Position numbers and translations under genes: made by a program. This document shows positions 24,927 through 33,218 of a stretch of DNA of 64,000 nucleotides, piece by piece. The DNA is from Pseudomonas moraviensis (GTDB lineage: Bacteria; Pseudomonadota; Gammaproteobacteria; Pseudomonadales; Pseudomonadaceae): contig NZ_LT629788.1 of assembly GCF_900105805.1 (NCBI RefSeq), positions 2,604,001-2,668,000 of the forward strand, written 5' to 3'. The notes beneath the pieces are model-generated. The model saw nothing but the letters and a program-made list of their open reading frames with translations, had not been told where the DNA came from and searched no databases. Position 1 is the first letter of the stretch; each line of letters opens with the position of its first letter.

Positions 24927-25802
24927 CTATTGGTTTTCCAGCGCAAAAGCCTCAACGATTTGCTCGATGACCGCACGTACCCGCGCGGTGTGACGGAGGT
25001 CGGCGTGGGTGACCAGCCACACTTCATACGGCAACGGCCGGGTCCGCTCCGGCCAGAGTCTGACCAGGCCGTCGCACTCGCCCATGTACACCGGGATCTC
25101 CCCTACGCCGAGGCCGGCAGCAAGGGAGCGACGCACCAAAAGGCTGGAACTGAGCGTGGCAACAATGCGCCCTCGGCCTAACGGCTCGGAAACCAGCGTG
25201 AGGTCTTTTTTGCTCTGCAAATAAGGCTGATAGACCACCAGATCATGGCCTTCGAAAGCACTGCCCGGCTGCGGTTCGCCGTTGCGATCAACATAGGCCT
25301 GCGCAGCGAAAAGTCCTACAGGCCAACGGGCGATTCGCCGGGCGATGAGATCCGGGTTATCCGGCCGGGTATTGCGCACCGCGATATCCGCCTCGCGCTT
25401 GGCCAGACTGAGAATCTGCGTCGACGCATCCAGCTGGATCTGCACATCCGGATGCTGACCATGCAGGCGTGCCATCGCCGGGATGATGAAGTCGATGGCC
25501 AGCGAGTCAGTGGTGCTGATCCGTACATTACCGGTCAGCCGGTCATCCAGCCCGTGGATGTGCCGCTCCAGTTCCAGCGCCGAATGCTCCATTTTTTCCA
25601 CGCTTTTGAGTGCAGCTTCACCTACGGCCGTCAACGCATAGCCGTCAGACGTGCGCAGGAACAGCGTCGCGCTCAAAGACTTTTCCAGCGCGGTGATGCG
25701 CCGTCCAACAGTGGCTTGGTCAACGCCCAGAACACGCGCCGCACCGCGCAAAGTCGACTCCCTGCAGACCGCCAGAAATACTCGCGCATCATCCCAATTC
25801 AT
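24927..25802 (-). CDS. LysR-family transcriptional regulator
   Basis: A 291-residue regulator. MNWDDARVFLAVCRESTLRGAARVLGVDQATVGRRI is the N-terminal HTH, followed by the substrate-binding domain (IDFIIPAMARLHGQHPDVQIQL). It is divergent from the MFS transporter gene with 111 bases between, and this space contains a perfect 16-bp palindrome. It probably controls the transporter. Confidence 0.9.
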   Translation of the reverse strand: MNWDDARVFLAVCRESTLRGAARVLGVDQATVGRRITALEKSLSATLFLRTSDGYALTAVGEAALKSVEKMEHSALELERHIHGLDDRLTGNVRISTTDSLAIDFIIPAMARLHGQHPDVQIQLDASTQILSLAKREADIAVRNTRPDNPDLIARRIARWPVGLFAAQAYVDRNGEPQPGSAFEGHDLVVYQPYLQSKKDLTLVSEPLGRGRIVATLSSSLLVRRSLAAGLGVGEIPVYMGECDGLVRLWPERTRPLPYEVWLVTHADLRHTARVRAVIEQIVEAFALENQ

Positions 25803-25847
25803 GCCGGCTCTCCTAGAAGCATTTTTGCATCACTCTGCCGCTTAATC

Positions 25848-25863
25848 GCTGCGTATACGCAGC
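25848..25863. promoter_or_regulatory. 16-bp perfect palindrome in the LysR/MFS divergent promoter region
   Basis: GCTGCGTATACGCAGC reads the same on both strands and lies 46 bases before the LysR start and 51 before the MFS start. It contains T-N11-A-type symmetry, so an operator for the LysR protein is plausible. Confidence 0.55.
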
Positions 25864-25913
25864 AACGATAGCCGATAAGCTGAGCGCCATACACCTCTGA
25901 TGAGATCGCTATC

Positions 25914-27113
25914 ATGCGTACTGCAAACTCTTCCGGCATCTGGCTGCCGATCTTCGCCGGACTTTGCGCCAGTCTGGTCAGCATTGGCCTGGCGCGTTTC
26001 GCTTACACGCCACTGATCCCTTCGCTGATTCAGGCGCAGTGGTTTTCGGCCAACGATGTCGTCTACCTCGGCGCGGCCAATCTGGTCGGCTACTTGATCG
26101 GCGCCCTGCTCGGGCGGCCCATGGCTCATCGTTTGGGTAATCGCAATGCCTTGCGCTTGATGATGCTGGCGGTCACGGGAGCATTTTTTGCCTGTGCTTA
26201 TCCGCTGTCGGTGAGCTGGTTCTTCGGCTGGCGTTTGCTGTCCGGCATTGCCGGTGGCGCGATCATGGTGCTGGTGGCGGCAACCGTGCTGCCCCACGTT
26301 CCGGCGGCGCGCAGAGGTTTGGCCAGTGGCGCGATCTTCCTTGGCATCGGCCTCGGGATTGCCGGCTCGGGAACCCTCGTGCCGCCGCTGCTGAGCCTCG
26401 GCTTGCAGGCCACCTGGCTGGGACTGGGCGCGCTGGCGCTGTTGCTGACCGCGTTGAGCTGGTTCGGCTGGCCTGCGGATACCGCGCATCCTGTGGCTGC
26501 GCACGCAACGTCGGCTGATGAGCCGACACCGCCGGGCGTGTACCTGTTGTTCGCTCAATACGCGTTCATGGCGGCCGGCCTCGTGCCCGCCATGGTGTTT
26601 CTGGTGGATTATGTGGCTCGCGGACTGGGCGCGGGGGCACATACCGGCGCAATGGTCTGGGTCATGTATGGGCTGGGGGCGATTGTCGGGCCAGTGACTT
26701 ACGGTTTTCTGGCCGACCAGCTTGGCGCACGCACTGGCATTCGCGTGGTGCTGGTAGTGCAAGCCATTGCCCTCGGTTTGCTGGCCGTCTTTCATTCGTT
26801 TCTGGCACTGGCTTTACTGGCGGTGATTCTCGGCTCGTTCCCGCCGGGCATTGTGCCGCTGGCCTTGGCCCGGGTGCATGAACTGGTGCCATCCCATCAC
26901 CGCCAGCAGATTGCCTGGAGCCGCGCCACCGTGTCGTTCGCCACCTTTCAGGCGCTGGCCGGGTTTGCCTACTCCGCACTGTTCAACGCTTCGGGTGGGC
27001 AGCACACGCTGCTGTTTGTGATCGCAGCAGGCGCAATAGCAGTGGCTCTGCTGCTGGAGCAAGCCATGCGCTGGCTGCCCGCTGCGACTGAAACCCGTTG
27101 CGCGGCGAACTGA
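25914..27113 (+). CDS. YbfB/YjiJ-family MFS transporter
   Basis: A 399-residue protein with about 12 hydrophobic helices. LVSIGLARFAYTPLIPSLI is the signature start of the YbfB/YjiJ (DUF1228) branch. GRPMAHRLGNRNALR after helix 2 is the MFS loop motif, and it is repeated in altered form after helix 8 (ADQLGARTGIRV). Probably an exporter at the inner membrane. It is divergent from a LysR gene, and the quinone oxidoreductase gene follows after 60 bases, so the two may be co-transcribed. Confidence 0.9.
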   Translation: MRTANSSGIWLPIFAGLCASLVSIGLARFAYTPLIPSLIQAQWFSANDVVYLGAANLVGYLIGALLGRPMAHRLGNRNALRLMMLAVTGAFFACAYPLSVSWFFGWRLLSGIAGGAIMVLVAATVLPHVPAARRGLASGAIFLGIGLGIAGSGTLVPPLLSLGLQATWLGLGALALLLTALSWFGWPADTAHPVAAHATSADEPTPPGVYLLFAQYAFMAAGLVPAMVFLVDYVARGLGAGAHTGAMVWVMYGLGAIVGPVTYGFLADQLGARTGIRVVLVVQAIALGLLAVFHSFLALALLAVILGSFPPGIVPLALARVHELVPSHHRQQIAWSRATVSFATFQALAGFAYSALFNASGGQHTLLFVIAAGAIAVALLLEQAMRWLPAATETRCAAN

Positions 27114-27173
27114 AGGGAATCATTGCCCACTGCCGGCGCTCCCATCTACACGACCTTTTTCACAGGAATCGAC

Positions 27174-28172
27174 ATGTCACTGCCCAATGAAATGACCCGT
27201 ATCGAAATCACTGAACCAGGCGGCCCTGACGTATTGCAAGCCAGGCGCGTGCCTCTGCCAACCGTTGCCGAAGGCCAAGTGCTGATCCGCGTTCACGCCG
27301 CCGGTATCAATCGCCCGGACGCCCTGCAGCGTGCCGGCAAGTATCCGATGAAACCCGGCATGGACCCGATTCCCGGCCTGGAAGTGGCTGGCGAAGTGGT
27401 TGCACTGGGGGCCGGAGTAACGCGGTTCGCAGTCGGCGATCGCGTCTGCGCGCTGACCAATGGCGGCGGCTACGCCGAATATTGCGCGGTTCCAGCCGGG
27501 CAAACGCTTCCCGTGCCGGACGGAATCGATTGGGTCCAGGCCGCCGCGATTCCGGAAACCTTTTTCACCGTATGGGCCAACCTGTTCGGCCTCGGCGGTG
27601 CCAAGGCCGGCCAGCGCGTGCTGATTCACGGCGGAACCAGCGGCATCGGCACCACCGCGCTGATGCTCTGTCGTGAATTCGGCATTGAGGCGTTCGCTAC
27701 CGCTGGCAGCGCTGAAAAATGCGCGGCAATCAGTCAGCTGGGCGGACAACCGATCAACTATCGGGAAGAAGATTTCGCCAAGGTCATTGCCGAGAAGACG
27801 GCAGATCAGGGCGTGAACGTGATTCTCGACATCATGGGTGGCTCCTATCTGAACGGCAACATCAGCGCACTGGCCATGGACGGGCGTCTGGTAATGCTCG
27901 GCTTCCTCGGCGGCGCCCGCGCCAATGACGTTGATTTGTTGGCGATCCTCGGCAAACGCGCGGTGGTCACCGGATCGCTGCTGCGCGCGCGTACCGCTGC
28001 GGAGAAAGCCGCAATCGCCGATCAATTGCGCGACCAGGTGTGGCCTGCCCTCGCCGCCGGGCGCTGCCTGCCGATCATCGACAAGGTTTACCCGCTCGCT
28101 GAAGCGGCCAAGGCCCATGCCCGCATGGAGGGCGGCGACCATATCGGCAAGATCGTGCTGCAGGTGGCGTGA
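27174..28172 (+). CDS. NAD(P)H quinone oxidoreductase, zeta-crystallin/PIG3 type MDR
   Basis: A 332-residue medium-chain reductase without the catalytic zinc ligands. The start at 27174 has AGGAAT upstream, and the protein begins MTRIEITEPGGPDVLQ after five residues. NADPH site: VLIHGGTSGIGTTALML (about 145-160). IRVHAAGINRPDALQRAGKYP is the family's N-terminal signature. It reduces quinones or enoyl/enal compounds using NADPH. It follows an MFS gene in the same direction, consistent with a small detoxification unit. Confidence 0.9.
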   Translation: MSLPNEMTRIEITEPGGPDVLQARRVPLPTVAEGQVLIRVHAAGINRPDALQRAGKYPMKPGMDPIPGLEVAGEVVALGAGVTRFAVGDRVCALTNGGGYAEYCAVPAGQTLPVPDGIDWVQAAAIPETFFTVWANLFGLGGAKAGQRVLIHGGTSGIGTTALMLCREFGIEAFATAGSAEKCAAISQLGGQPINYREEDFAKVIAEKTADQGVNVILDIMGGSYLNGNISALAMDGRLVMLGFLGGARANDVDLLAILGKRAVVTGSLLRARTAAEKAAIADQLRDQVWPALAAGRCLPIIDKVYPLAEAAKAHARMEGGDHIGKIVLQVA

Positions 28173-28286
28173 GCGATTGCAGCATCTTGTAATCGTTGCG
28201 CATGCACGGTGGTCGAAAAACAGTCACGCGCAGACCGAGGCATCTGGTAAAAAGCGTTCTTTGTCTGCGCCGTGGTGAAACGATTA

Positions 28287-29231
28287 ATGTCCCTGTCCTT
28301 CCTGACTCGTCTGCGACGCCGCCGTCTGGTGTTTGCCTTGATGGCTGCGCTGATCGTTGGCGTGCCGACGAGTTGTGCCGTGCTGGAACACACTGAGCGC
28401 AAACTGCTGTTCCGCATCGAACCCGGCACCGCGGGCTGGTATCGCGGTCTGCCCGGCAGCGTTCAGGAACTCGATCTGCAACCGAAAAGCTTCAAGGCCG
28501 GGCAGAACATCCATGCCTGGTGGTGGCCGGCGGAACGTGCCAATGCCCCGGCAATCCTTTATTTGCATGGCGTGCGCTGGAACCTGACCGGGCAATTGTT
28601 CCGCATCGAACAGCTGCGCGCGGCGGGTTATTCGGTGTTGGCTATCGACTATCGCGGGTTCGGCCAGAGCAAGGGCGATTTACCATCCGAAAGCAGTGTT
28701 TATGAAGATGCCCGCGTAGCTTGGGAGCGCTTCCAGCTGCTGCAACCCGATCCGAACAAGCGCCTGATCTACGGCCATTCCCTCGGTGGCGCAGTGGCGA
28801 TCGATCTGGCCGCTGAGCTTGGGAAGAATGCCGCGCGCAACCACACGCCTCTGCCGGTGCGCGGGCTGGTCATTGAATCGACCTTCACCTCGCTGGCCGA
28901 TGTGGCCGCCGCCGTGGCGAAGACCTCGCTACCGGTGCGCTGGTTGCTGTCGCAGAAATTCGACTCCATCGACAAGATTGCCGATATTCACATGCCGCTG
29001 CTGGTGGTGCATGGCATGGCTGATGCCTTTGTGCCGCCGCGCTTCAGCGAACAATTGTTCAATGCCGCTGAGCAGCCCAAACGCCTGCTCCTGGTGCCCG
29101 GGGCGACGCACAACAACAGCATGGCCCTGGGTGGCCAGGGTTATCGCAAGGCTCTGGATGCGTTGATGCAGACCAAACCGTTGCCGCGGATTGCGGGGCC
29201 GGCGCTGGGCAAGGGTTCTCGCGACTCCTGA
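28287..29231 (+). CDS. Membrane-anchored alpha/beta hydrolase
   Basis: About 314 residues from ATG at 28287; an earlier in-frame GTG at 28272 cannot be excluded. A basic start is followed by a hydrophobic helix (LVFALMAALIVGVPTSC), so it is probably anchored or a lipoprotein-like export. ILYLHGVRWNLTG is the oxyanion strand. YGHSLGGAVAI carries the nucleophile Ser, VVHGMADAFVPP the Asp, and PGATHNN the His. This is the YfhR/bem46-like branch. Substrate unknown. Confidence 0.85.
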   Translation: MSLSFLTRLRRRRLVFALMAALIVGVPTSCAVLEHTERKLLFRIEPGTAGWYRGLPGSVQELDLQPKSFKAGQNIHAWWWPAERANAPAILYLHGVRWNLTGQLFRIEQLRAAGYSVLAIDYRGFGQSKGDLPSESSVYEDARVAWERFQLLQPDPNKRLIYGHSLGGAVAIDLAAELGKNAARNHTPLPVRGLVIESTFTSLADVAAAVAKTSLPVRWLLSQKFDSIDKIADIHMPLLVVHGMADAFVPPRFSEQLFNAAEQPKRLLLVPGATHNNSMALGGQGYRKALDALMQTKPLPRIAGPALGKGSRDS

Positions 29232-29260
29232 ATCATGTAAACAGCTTCGGTGAAAAAGCA

Positions 29261-29590
29261 TCAGCGCCGGGCCAATTCGTGGCGCACGCATTGTTCATAA
29301 TAGGTCTGCTTGACCGCTGCCGGTTTGAGCTTCGAACTGCTGTTATAGGTCTGCTCGGTAATCCCCATTGCCGTCATGCGCATCCAGGGCTGCTGAAATC
29401 GGCGAACCTGCAATTGCTTGCGAGCGCCGTACAGCGAAACGCCGGACAGCTTGGATTGCTGCGCACCGGCAGCAATGTCCGAGCCCCAGGTGCAGGCAAA
29501 GCGATGGCCCTTGCTCAACTCTCTCGCCTGCACTCCCGAAGCGATCAAAGCCAGGGAAAGCGTCGCAACGGTGATGACAATCGTCCGCAT
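29261..29590 (-). CDS. Small exported protein of unknown function
   Basis: A 109-residue protein with a signal peptide (MRTIVITVATLSLALIASGVQA). The mature part is basic and has two Cys (FACTWG and YYEQCVRHEL), possibly forming a disulfide. No family is recognised. It converges on the hydrolase gene and is divergent from the next small exported protein. Confidence 0.65.
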   Translation of the reverse strand: MRTIVITVATLSLALIASGVQARELSKGHRFACTWGSDIAAGAQQSKLSGVSLYGARKQLQVRRFQQPWMRMTAMGITEQTYNSSSKLKPAAVKQTYYEQCVRHELARR

Positions 29591-29785
29591 ATAGCCAACC
29601 TAACCTTTTGAAAAAAGGCGATTTTGCCGGGGCGAATTACCTCTGGGGGCCAGCAATTTGCCTGCTGTCGAGAGATTTTTTATCAGGGAGAGCACAAAAC
29701 AGGCATCGCCGCTCGTCCACTACCGCGCACCTTTGGCAGGCGGGCCTATCCAAAGCAGTACATCCCCGAGTAGAAGGCCCACGAG

Positions 29786-30061
29786 ATGAACAAGAAAATT
29801 CTCGCCCTGTCGTTCTTCAGCCTGTGCTTGATCGGTCCGCTCCATGGCTGGGCAGCCGAAACGACAGCGGGCGCCGCCACCCCTGCCACCGCCCTGCCCG
29901 GCGTCAATCACGCAGAAAGCTCTCGCGATCATGATGAGAAGGCAAACAAGAAAGGCGAAGAGTCGTCAGGCGCCAACGCGGGCTCAGAGCCGCATGAGAC
30001 GGAAAAGGATGCGGCGACGTCGAGCGACTCCGAAGATCTAGAGAAAAAACCCGCTCAGTAG
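29786..30061 (+). CDS. Small exported, disordered protein
   Basis: A 91-residue protein with a signal peptide (MNKKILALSFFSLCLIGPLHGWA). The mature part is rich in Ala, Glu, Lys, Ser and Asp, with no predicted fold (ESSRDHDEKANKKGEESS). A terminator follows closely, which supports a real transcript. No function can be stated. Confidence 0.65.
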   Translation: MNKKILALSFFSLCLIGPLHGWAAETTAGAATPATALPGVNHAESSRDHDEKANKKGEESSGANAGSEPHETEKDAATSSDSEDLEKKPAQ

Positions 30062-30078
30062 AGTTTCGATAAACGAAA

Positions 30079-30111
30079 AGGCCAATGTCATCGACACTGG
30101 CCTTTTTTTTT
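30079..30111 (+). terminator. Rho-independent terminator
   Basis: AGGCCAATGTC and GACACTGGCCT pair with one wobble, followed by eight or nine T. It ends the small exported protein gene and faces the convergent lipoprotein gene. Confidence 0.88.
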
Positions 30112-30133
30112 CAGTTCTGAGAGAACTGCTTCG

Positions 30134-30421
30134 TCATTGCTTGGTGCATTGAGCACCCAACCCCATGCCCATGGAGCCCAGAGCAACCATCGGGCCGCTT
30201 GGCAGCTCGCACGTGTATTCACCACCTTCGGTTTGAGCGGTGTAGAAGGTCGTATTGAAGTCGCTGCGAATGTTGGAAACCTTGATAACGGGTTTGCCGA
30301 TGGTGGTCTGTGCTCGATTCTTGAGATCGCTCTCTCCCGGCTTGACGGTCTGGCATCCAGTGACCGCGAGCGCCAATGTTGCGAATAAAGCGAGAACCGG
30401 GATAGTCCTTGATGAGTTCAT
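30134..30421 (-). CDS. Small lipoprotein of unknown function
   Basis: A 95-residue protein from ATG at 30421, with AAGG about ten bases upstream. LALAVTGC is a lipobox with the modified Cys at about 22. The mature part is beta-rich (KVSNIRSDFNTTFYTAQTEG, YTCELPSG) with further Cys near the end (GAQCTKQ). No family is recognised. Located in the envelope by lipobox; function unknown. Confidence 0.7.
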   Translation of the reverse strand: MNSSRTIPVLALFATLALAVTGCQTVKPGESDLKNRAQTTIGKPVIKVSNIRSDFNTTFYTAQTEGGEYTCELPSGPMVALGSMGMGLGAQCTKQ

Positions 30422-30596
30422 TGCAGATCGACCTTTTTGATTTTCATACCGGAGAAATTCTGGCAATAAGCTGCCAAGCGAAACGACTTTAAAGTCGAGC
30501 CGGAACTGGGGCAATTAGGTCGGATGTGCTAATGGCTGAAGGCTAGCGGCGCTCTCGGTCAACGTTTGCAAATGCCTTCAGGATTGCTGGGCGCTG

Positions 30597-31625
30597 CTAA
30601 GCGGTTGGTAAAATCTCCAGGCGCAAGCGATCACTGCCCTCCTCCTGGCAATCGATACGCACCGGCAAAAACAGCTGGATGACTTCAATGTTGCTGCGCA
30701 GATGATCCGTCATACGCGGCGTGGTGAACGATCCGCCTCCGGCCAGCGCCATTGGCAACAACAACTGATCGGCGAGATGTTCAGCGACCGCGGCATCACT
30801 GCGCAACCAATCGGCTGCCTGATTGATCGCGGCATCGGCTACCTTCTCGGCACGCAACGACACCCGGCCAAACGCGCTGAACACTTCAGTCACGTGCTCA
30901 AAAGCATATTCCAACAACAACACATTTCCCGGACCGCGTGCCGGATCAATTGTCACGTGTTGCAGCGCATCCGATGGCCAGTTCAAACGCTTGGCCACAT
31001 GACTGAGTTCGCGCTGAGCAACGGTAGGCGCAAGTCCGGCAGTCAGCGCCAAAGCCTGTCGTGAAATCGCCTCGCCGCGCTCACACAGATCCAGTCGCAT
31101 CAGGCTCGAAGGCTGCACTCGAACTGCAATCTCACCACCGCCGGCCGGGACAAATCCATGACGCAGCAAGTCCAGCTCGACATCGCCGCCCATGCGCCGC
31201 AGCAGCGGTAGCCAACTGCGCGAGAGGAAATCAGTCGGGGGCGCCAGCGGATTGTGCGTACCACCGGAGATCGTCACTCGACTGGCCTGCGGTGCCCGCA
31301 TCAGGGCTGGCAGCAACGTCTGCAGAACCAGCGTGCAACTGCCCGCCGTGCCGATGGCGAACTTGGAATCGCCTGCGCGGATTACGCCCGGTTCGAAGCT
31401 CAAGGCCTGCGAATCCAAATGCGCCCCGCAGATCCGTGCACCACAAACCTCCGCCGCCGCCATTACGGCTGTCAGATGCTGCCGCAACAGTCCCGGACGG
31501 CTGCGTCTGGCGCGTATCTGTCCAATGCGAAACGCCCGGCCTGTCACCATCGACAGGCTCAGCGCACTGCGCAACACTTGGCCGCCGCCGATCGCGCCGT
31601 CCAGTTCAATTACATCCTGTGTCAT
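30597..31625 (-). CDS. rtcA: RNA 3'-terminal phosphate cyclase RtcA
   Basis: A 342-residue enzyme that converts RNA 3'-phosphate to 2',3'-cyclic phosphate using ATP. IELDGAIGGGQVLRSALSLSMVTGRAF is the family N-terminus, and HNPLAPPTDFL and the C-terminal MTDHL segment with the adenylated-His region are present. AAGGAAG precedes the ATG. It is the second gene of the rtc operon after rtcB, with a 173-base spacer that may hold a decayed gene. Expression should follow the sigma-54 promoter upstream of rtcB. Confidence 0.95.
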   Translation of the reverse strand: MTQDVIELDGAIGGGQVLRSALSLSMVTGRAFRIGQIRARRSRPGLLRQHLTAVMAAAEVCGARICGAHLDSQALSFEPGVIRAGDSKFAIGTAGSCTLVLQTLLPALMRAPQASRVTISGGTHNPLAPPTDFLSRSWLPLLRRMGGDVELDLLRHGFVPAGGGEIAVRVQPSSLMRLDLCERGEAISRQALALTAGLAPTVAQRELSHVAKRLNWPSDALQHVTIDPARGPGNVLLLEYAFEHVTEVFSAFGRVSLRAEKVADAAINQAADWLRSDAAVAEHLADQLLLPMALAGGGSFTTPRMTDHLRSNIEVIQLFLPVRIDCQEEGSDRLRLEILPTA

Positions 31626-31634
31626 TGCACTTCC

Positions 31635-31798
31635 TTACGCGTACAGCACGACAGTGTCCCTGAGGTACCGATCCAGCCGCCGCGAGTCTTCCTGAGTTCT
31701 GAGTAATGTTGGTACTTCGCGGCTCGGTTGACCCGCGATAAACCAGTGCAGTGCCGCACGATGCCATCGGTAAGCGCTCTCACCAGCACTGCAGTCCC
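31635..31798 (-). pseudogene. Possible remnant of a gene between rtcB and rtcA
   Basis: The spacer between rtcB and rtcA keeps an open minus-strand frame ending at 31635, immediately before the rtcA ribosome site, with protein-like text such as AYRWHRAALHWFI and RRLDRYLRDTVVLYA. Its upstream continuation runs out of frame into the rtcB coding region, so no intact gene is possible. It may be the decayed C-terminus of an extra gene of the rtc operon. This is an inference; no homologue was checked. Confidence 0.3.
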
Positions 31799-33025
31799 TT
31801 ATCCTTTGACGCACACCACTTGACGCAAGGTGTGCAGCACTTCCACCAGCTCGCGCTGGGCGTGCATGACTTTGTCGATGTCCTTGTAGGCCATCGGAAT
31901 CTCGTCGATGACCGCTTCGTCCTTGCGGCACTCCACGTGGGCGGTGGCACGAATCTGATCGGCGACAGTGAATGTGCTCTTGGCCTTGGTGCGACTCATG
32001 GTGCGTCCGGCGCCGTGGCTGCAGGAACTGAACGATTCTTGATTGCCGAGACCGCGCACAATGAAGCTCTTCGCGCCCATCGAGCCCGGAATAATCCCCA
32101 GTTCACCTTTCTTCGCCGACACCGCGCCCTTGCGCGTGATCAGTACGTCATGACCAAAATGCCGCTCCTTCTGCACGTAGTTGTGATGACAGTTGACCGC
32201 CTCCAGCGCGACTTCAAACGGCTTGCGGATAATCTGCCGCGTGGCCTGGATCACCGCGCACATCATCAGTTCGCGGTTCTGTCTGGCGAAATCCTGCGCC
32301 CAGCCCACCGCCTCCACATAGTCATCAAAATGTCGGCTGCCTTCTTCGAAATAGGCCAGGTCACGGTCCGGCAGGTTGGCGATGTGCTGACGCATATCTG
32401 CTTGGGCCATCTGGATGAACAGGTTGCCGATGGCGTTGCCGACACCACGCGAACCACTGTGCAACATGAACCACACCCGGTTGGCTTCATCCAGGCACAC
32501 TTCGATGAAGTGGTTGCCGCTGCCGAGAGTTCCCAAGTGCCCACGGTTGTTGGTGTGGGCCAGTTTCGGATACTTGTCGGTGATCAATTTGAAGCGCGGC
32601 TGCAAGCCCGCCCAAGCCTGATCGGCTTGCTGCGGAATCTCGTCCCAAGCGCCTTTGTCTCGCCGCGAACGACTCAAACTGCGGCCATGGGGAACCGCCT
32701 GTTCAATGGCACTGCGCAACCCGTGCAGGTTGTCAGGCAAATCGGCTGCGGTCAGCGACGTGCGCGCAGCGATCATGCCGCAACCAATGTCGACGCCCAC
32801 GGCAGCCGGAATGATCGCGCCAACCGTTGGAATTACGCTGCCGATGGTTGATCCCTTGCCCAGGTGCACATCGGGCATCACCGCCAGATGCTTGAAGATG
32901 AATGGCATTTTCGCCGTGTTCATCAACTGTGCGCGGGCTTCGTTTTCAACCGGGACGCCTTCGGTCCACAGTTTGATTGGTTTGCCGTTGGCGACTTCTA
33001 GAAGCTGGTAGCTCTGATCTTTCAT
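31799..33025 (-). CDS. rtcB: RNA ligase RtcB
   Basis: A 408-residue tRNA/RNA ligase that joins 2',3'-cyclic phosphate or 3'-phosphate ends to 5'-OH ends using GTP and Mn2+. VDIGCGMIAART holds the metal-site Cys, GSGNHFIEV, HSGSRGVG and NCHHNYV carry metal His residues, and SCSHGAGRTMSR contains the guanylylated His. First gene of the rtc operon, read from a sigma-54 promoter about 33 bases upstream, with divergent rtcR. Confidence 0.96.
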   Translation of the reverse strand: MKDQSYQLLEVANGKPIKLWTEGVPVENEARAQLMNTAKMPFIFKHLAVMPDVHLGKGSTIGSVIPTVGAIIPAAVGVDIGCGMIAARTSLTAADLPDNLHGLRSAIEQAVPHGRSLSRSRRDKGAWDEIPQQADQAWAGLQPRFKLITDKYPKLAHTNNRGHLGTLGSGNHFIEVCLDEANRVWFMLHSGSRGVGNAIGNLFIQMAQADMRQHIANLPDRDLAYFEEGSRHFDDYVEAVGWAQDFARQNRELMMCAVIQATRQIIRKPFEVALEAVNCHHNYVQKERHFGHDVLITRKGAVSAKKGELGIIPGSMGAKSFIVRGLGNQESFSSCSHGAGRTMSRTKAKSTFTVADQIRATAHVECRKDEAVIDEIPMAYKDIDKVMHAQRELVEVLHTLRQVVCVKG

Positions 33026-33055
33026 GTTTTGTTGTCCTGTTCGTTTCCATCAGCA

Positions 33056-33073
33056 TTGCAGCCGCTGTGCCAG
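33056..33073 (-). promoter_or_regulatory. Sigma-54 promoter of rtcBA
   Basis: On the minus strand the sequence reads TGGCACAGCGGCTGCAA. GG and GC are spaced by exactly ten bases as in the -24/-12 consensus, and five of five bases of the TGGCA block match. The GC is about 33 bases before the rtcB start. The divergent RtcR is an enhancer-binding activator with a GAFTGA motif, so regulator and promoter type agree. Confidence 0.85.
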
Positions 33074-33200
33074 CTCATGACTTTCTCTCTACATATTTTC
33101 TAACTCTATGTTTTTGAACGGTTTATCTGAATTGTAACTGGCGACTTGAAACCCATCAGAGACAAACACGCCTTGGAAAATTATCATTGAATATCGTCAT

Positions 33201-33216
33201 TTATCTTATGAGATAA
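33201..33216. promoter_or_regulatory. Inverted repeat over the rtcR ribosome-binding region
   Basis: TTATCT and AGATAA with four bases between lie just before the rtcR ATG at 33219. It may be a site for autoregulation or simply an mRNA hairpin. Confidence 0.3.
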
Positions 33217-33218
33217 GC

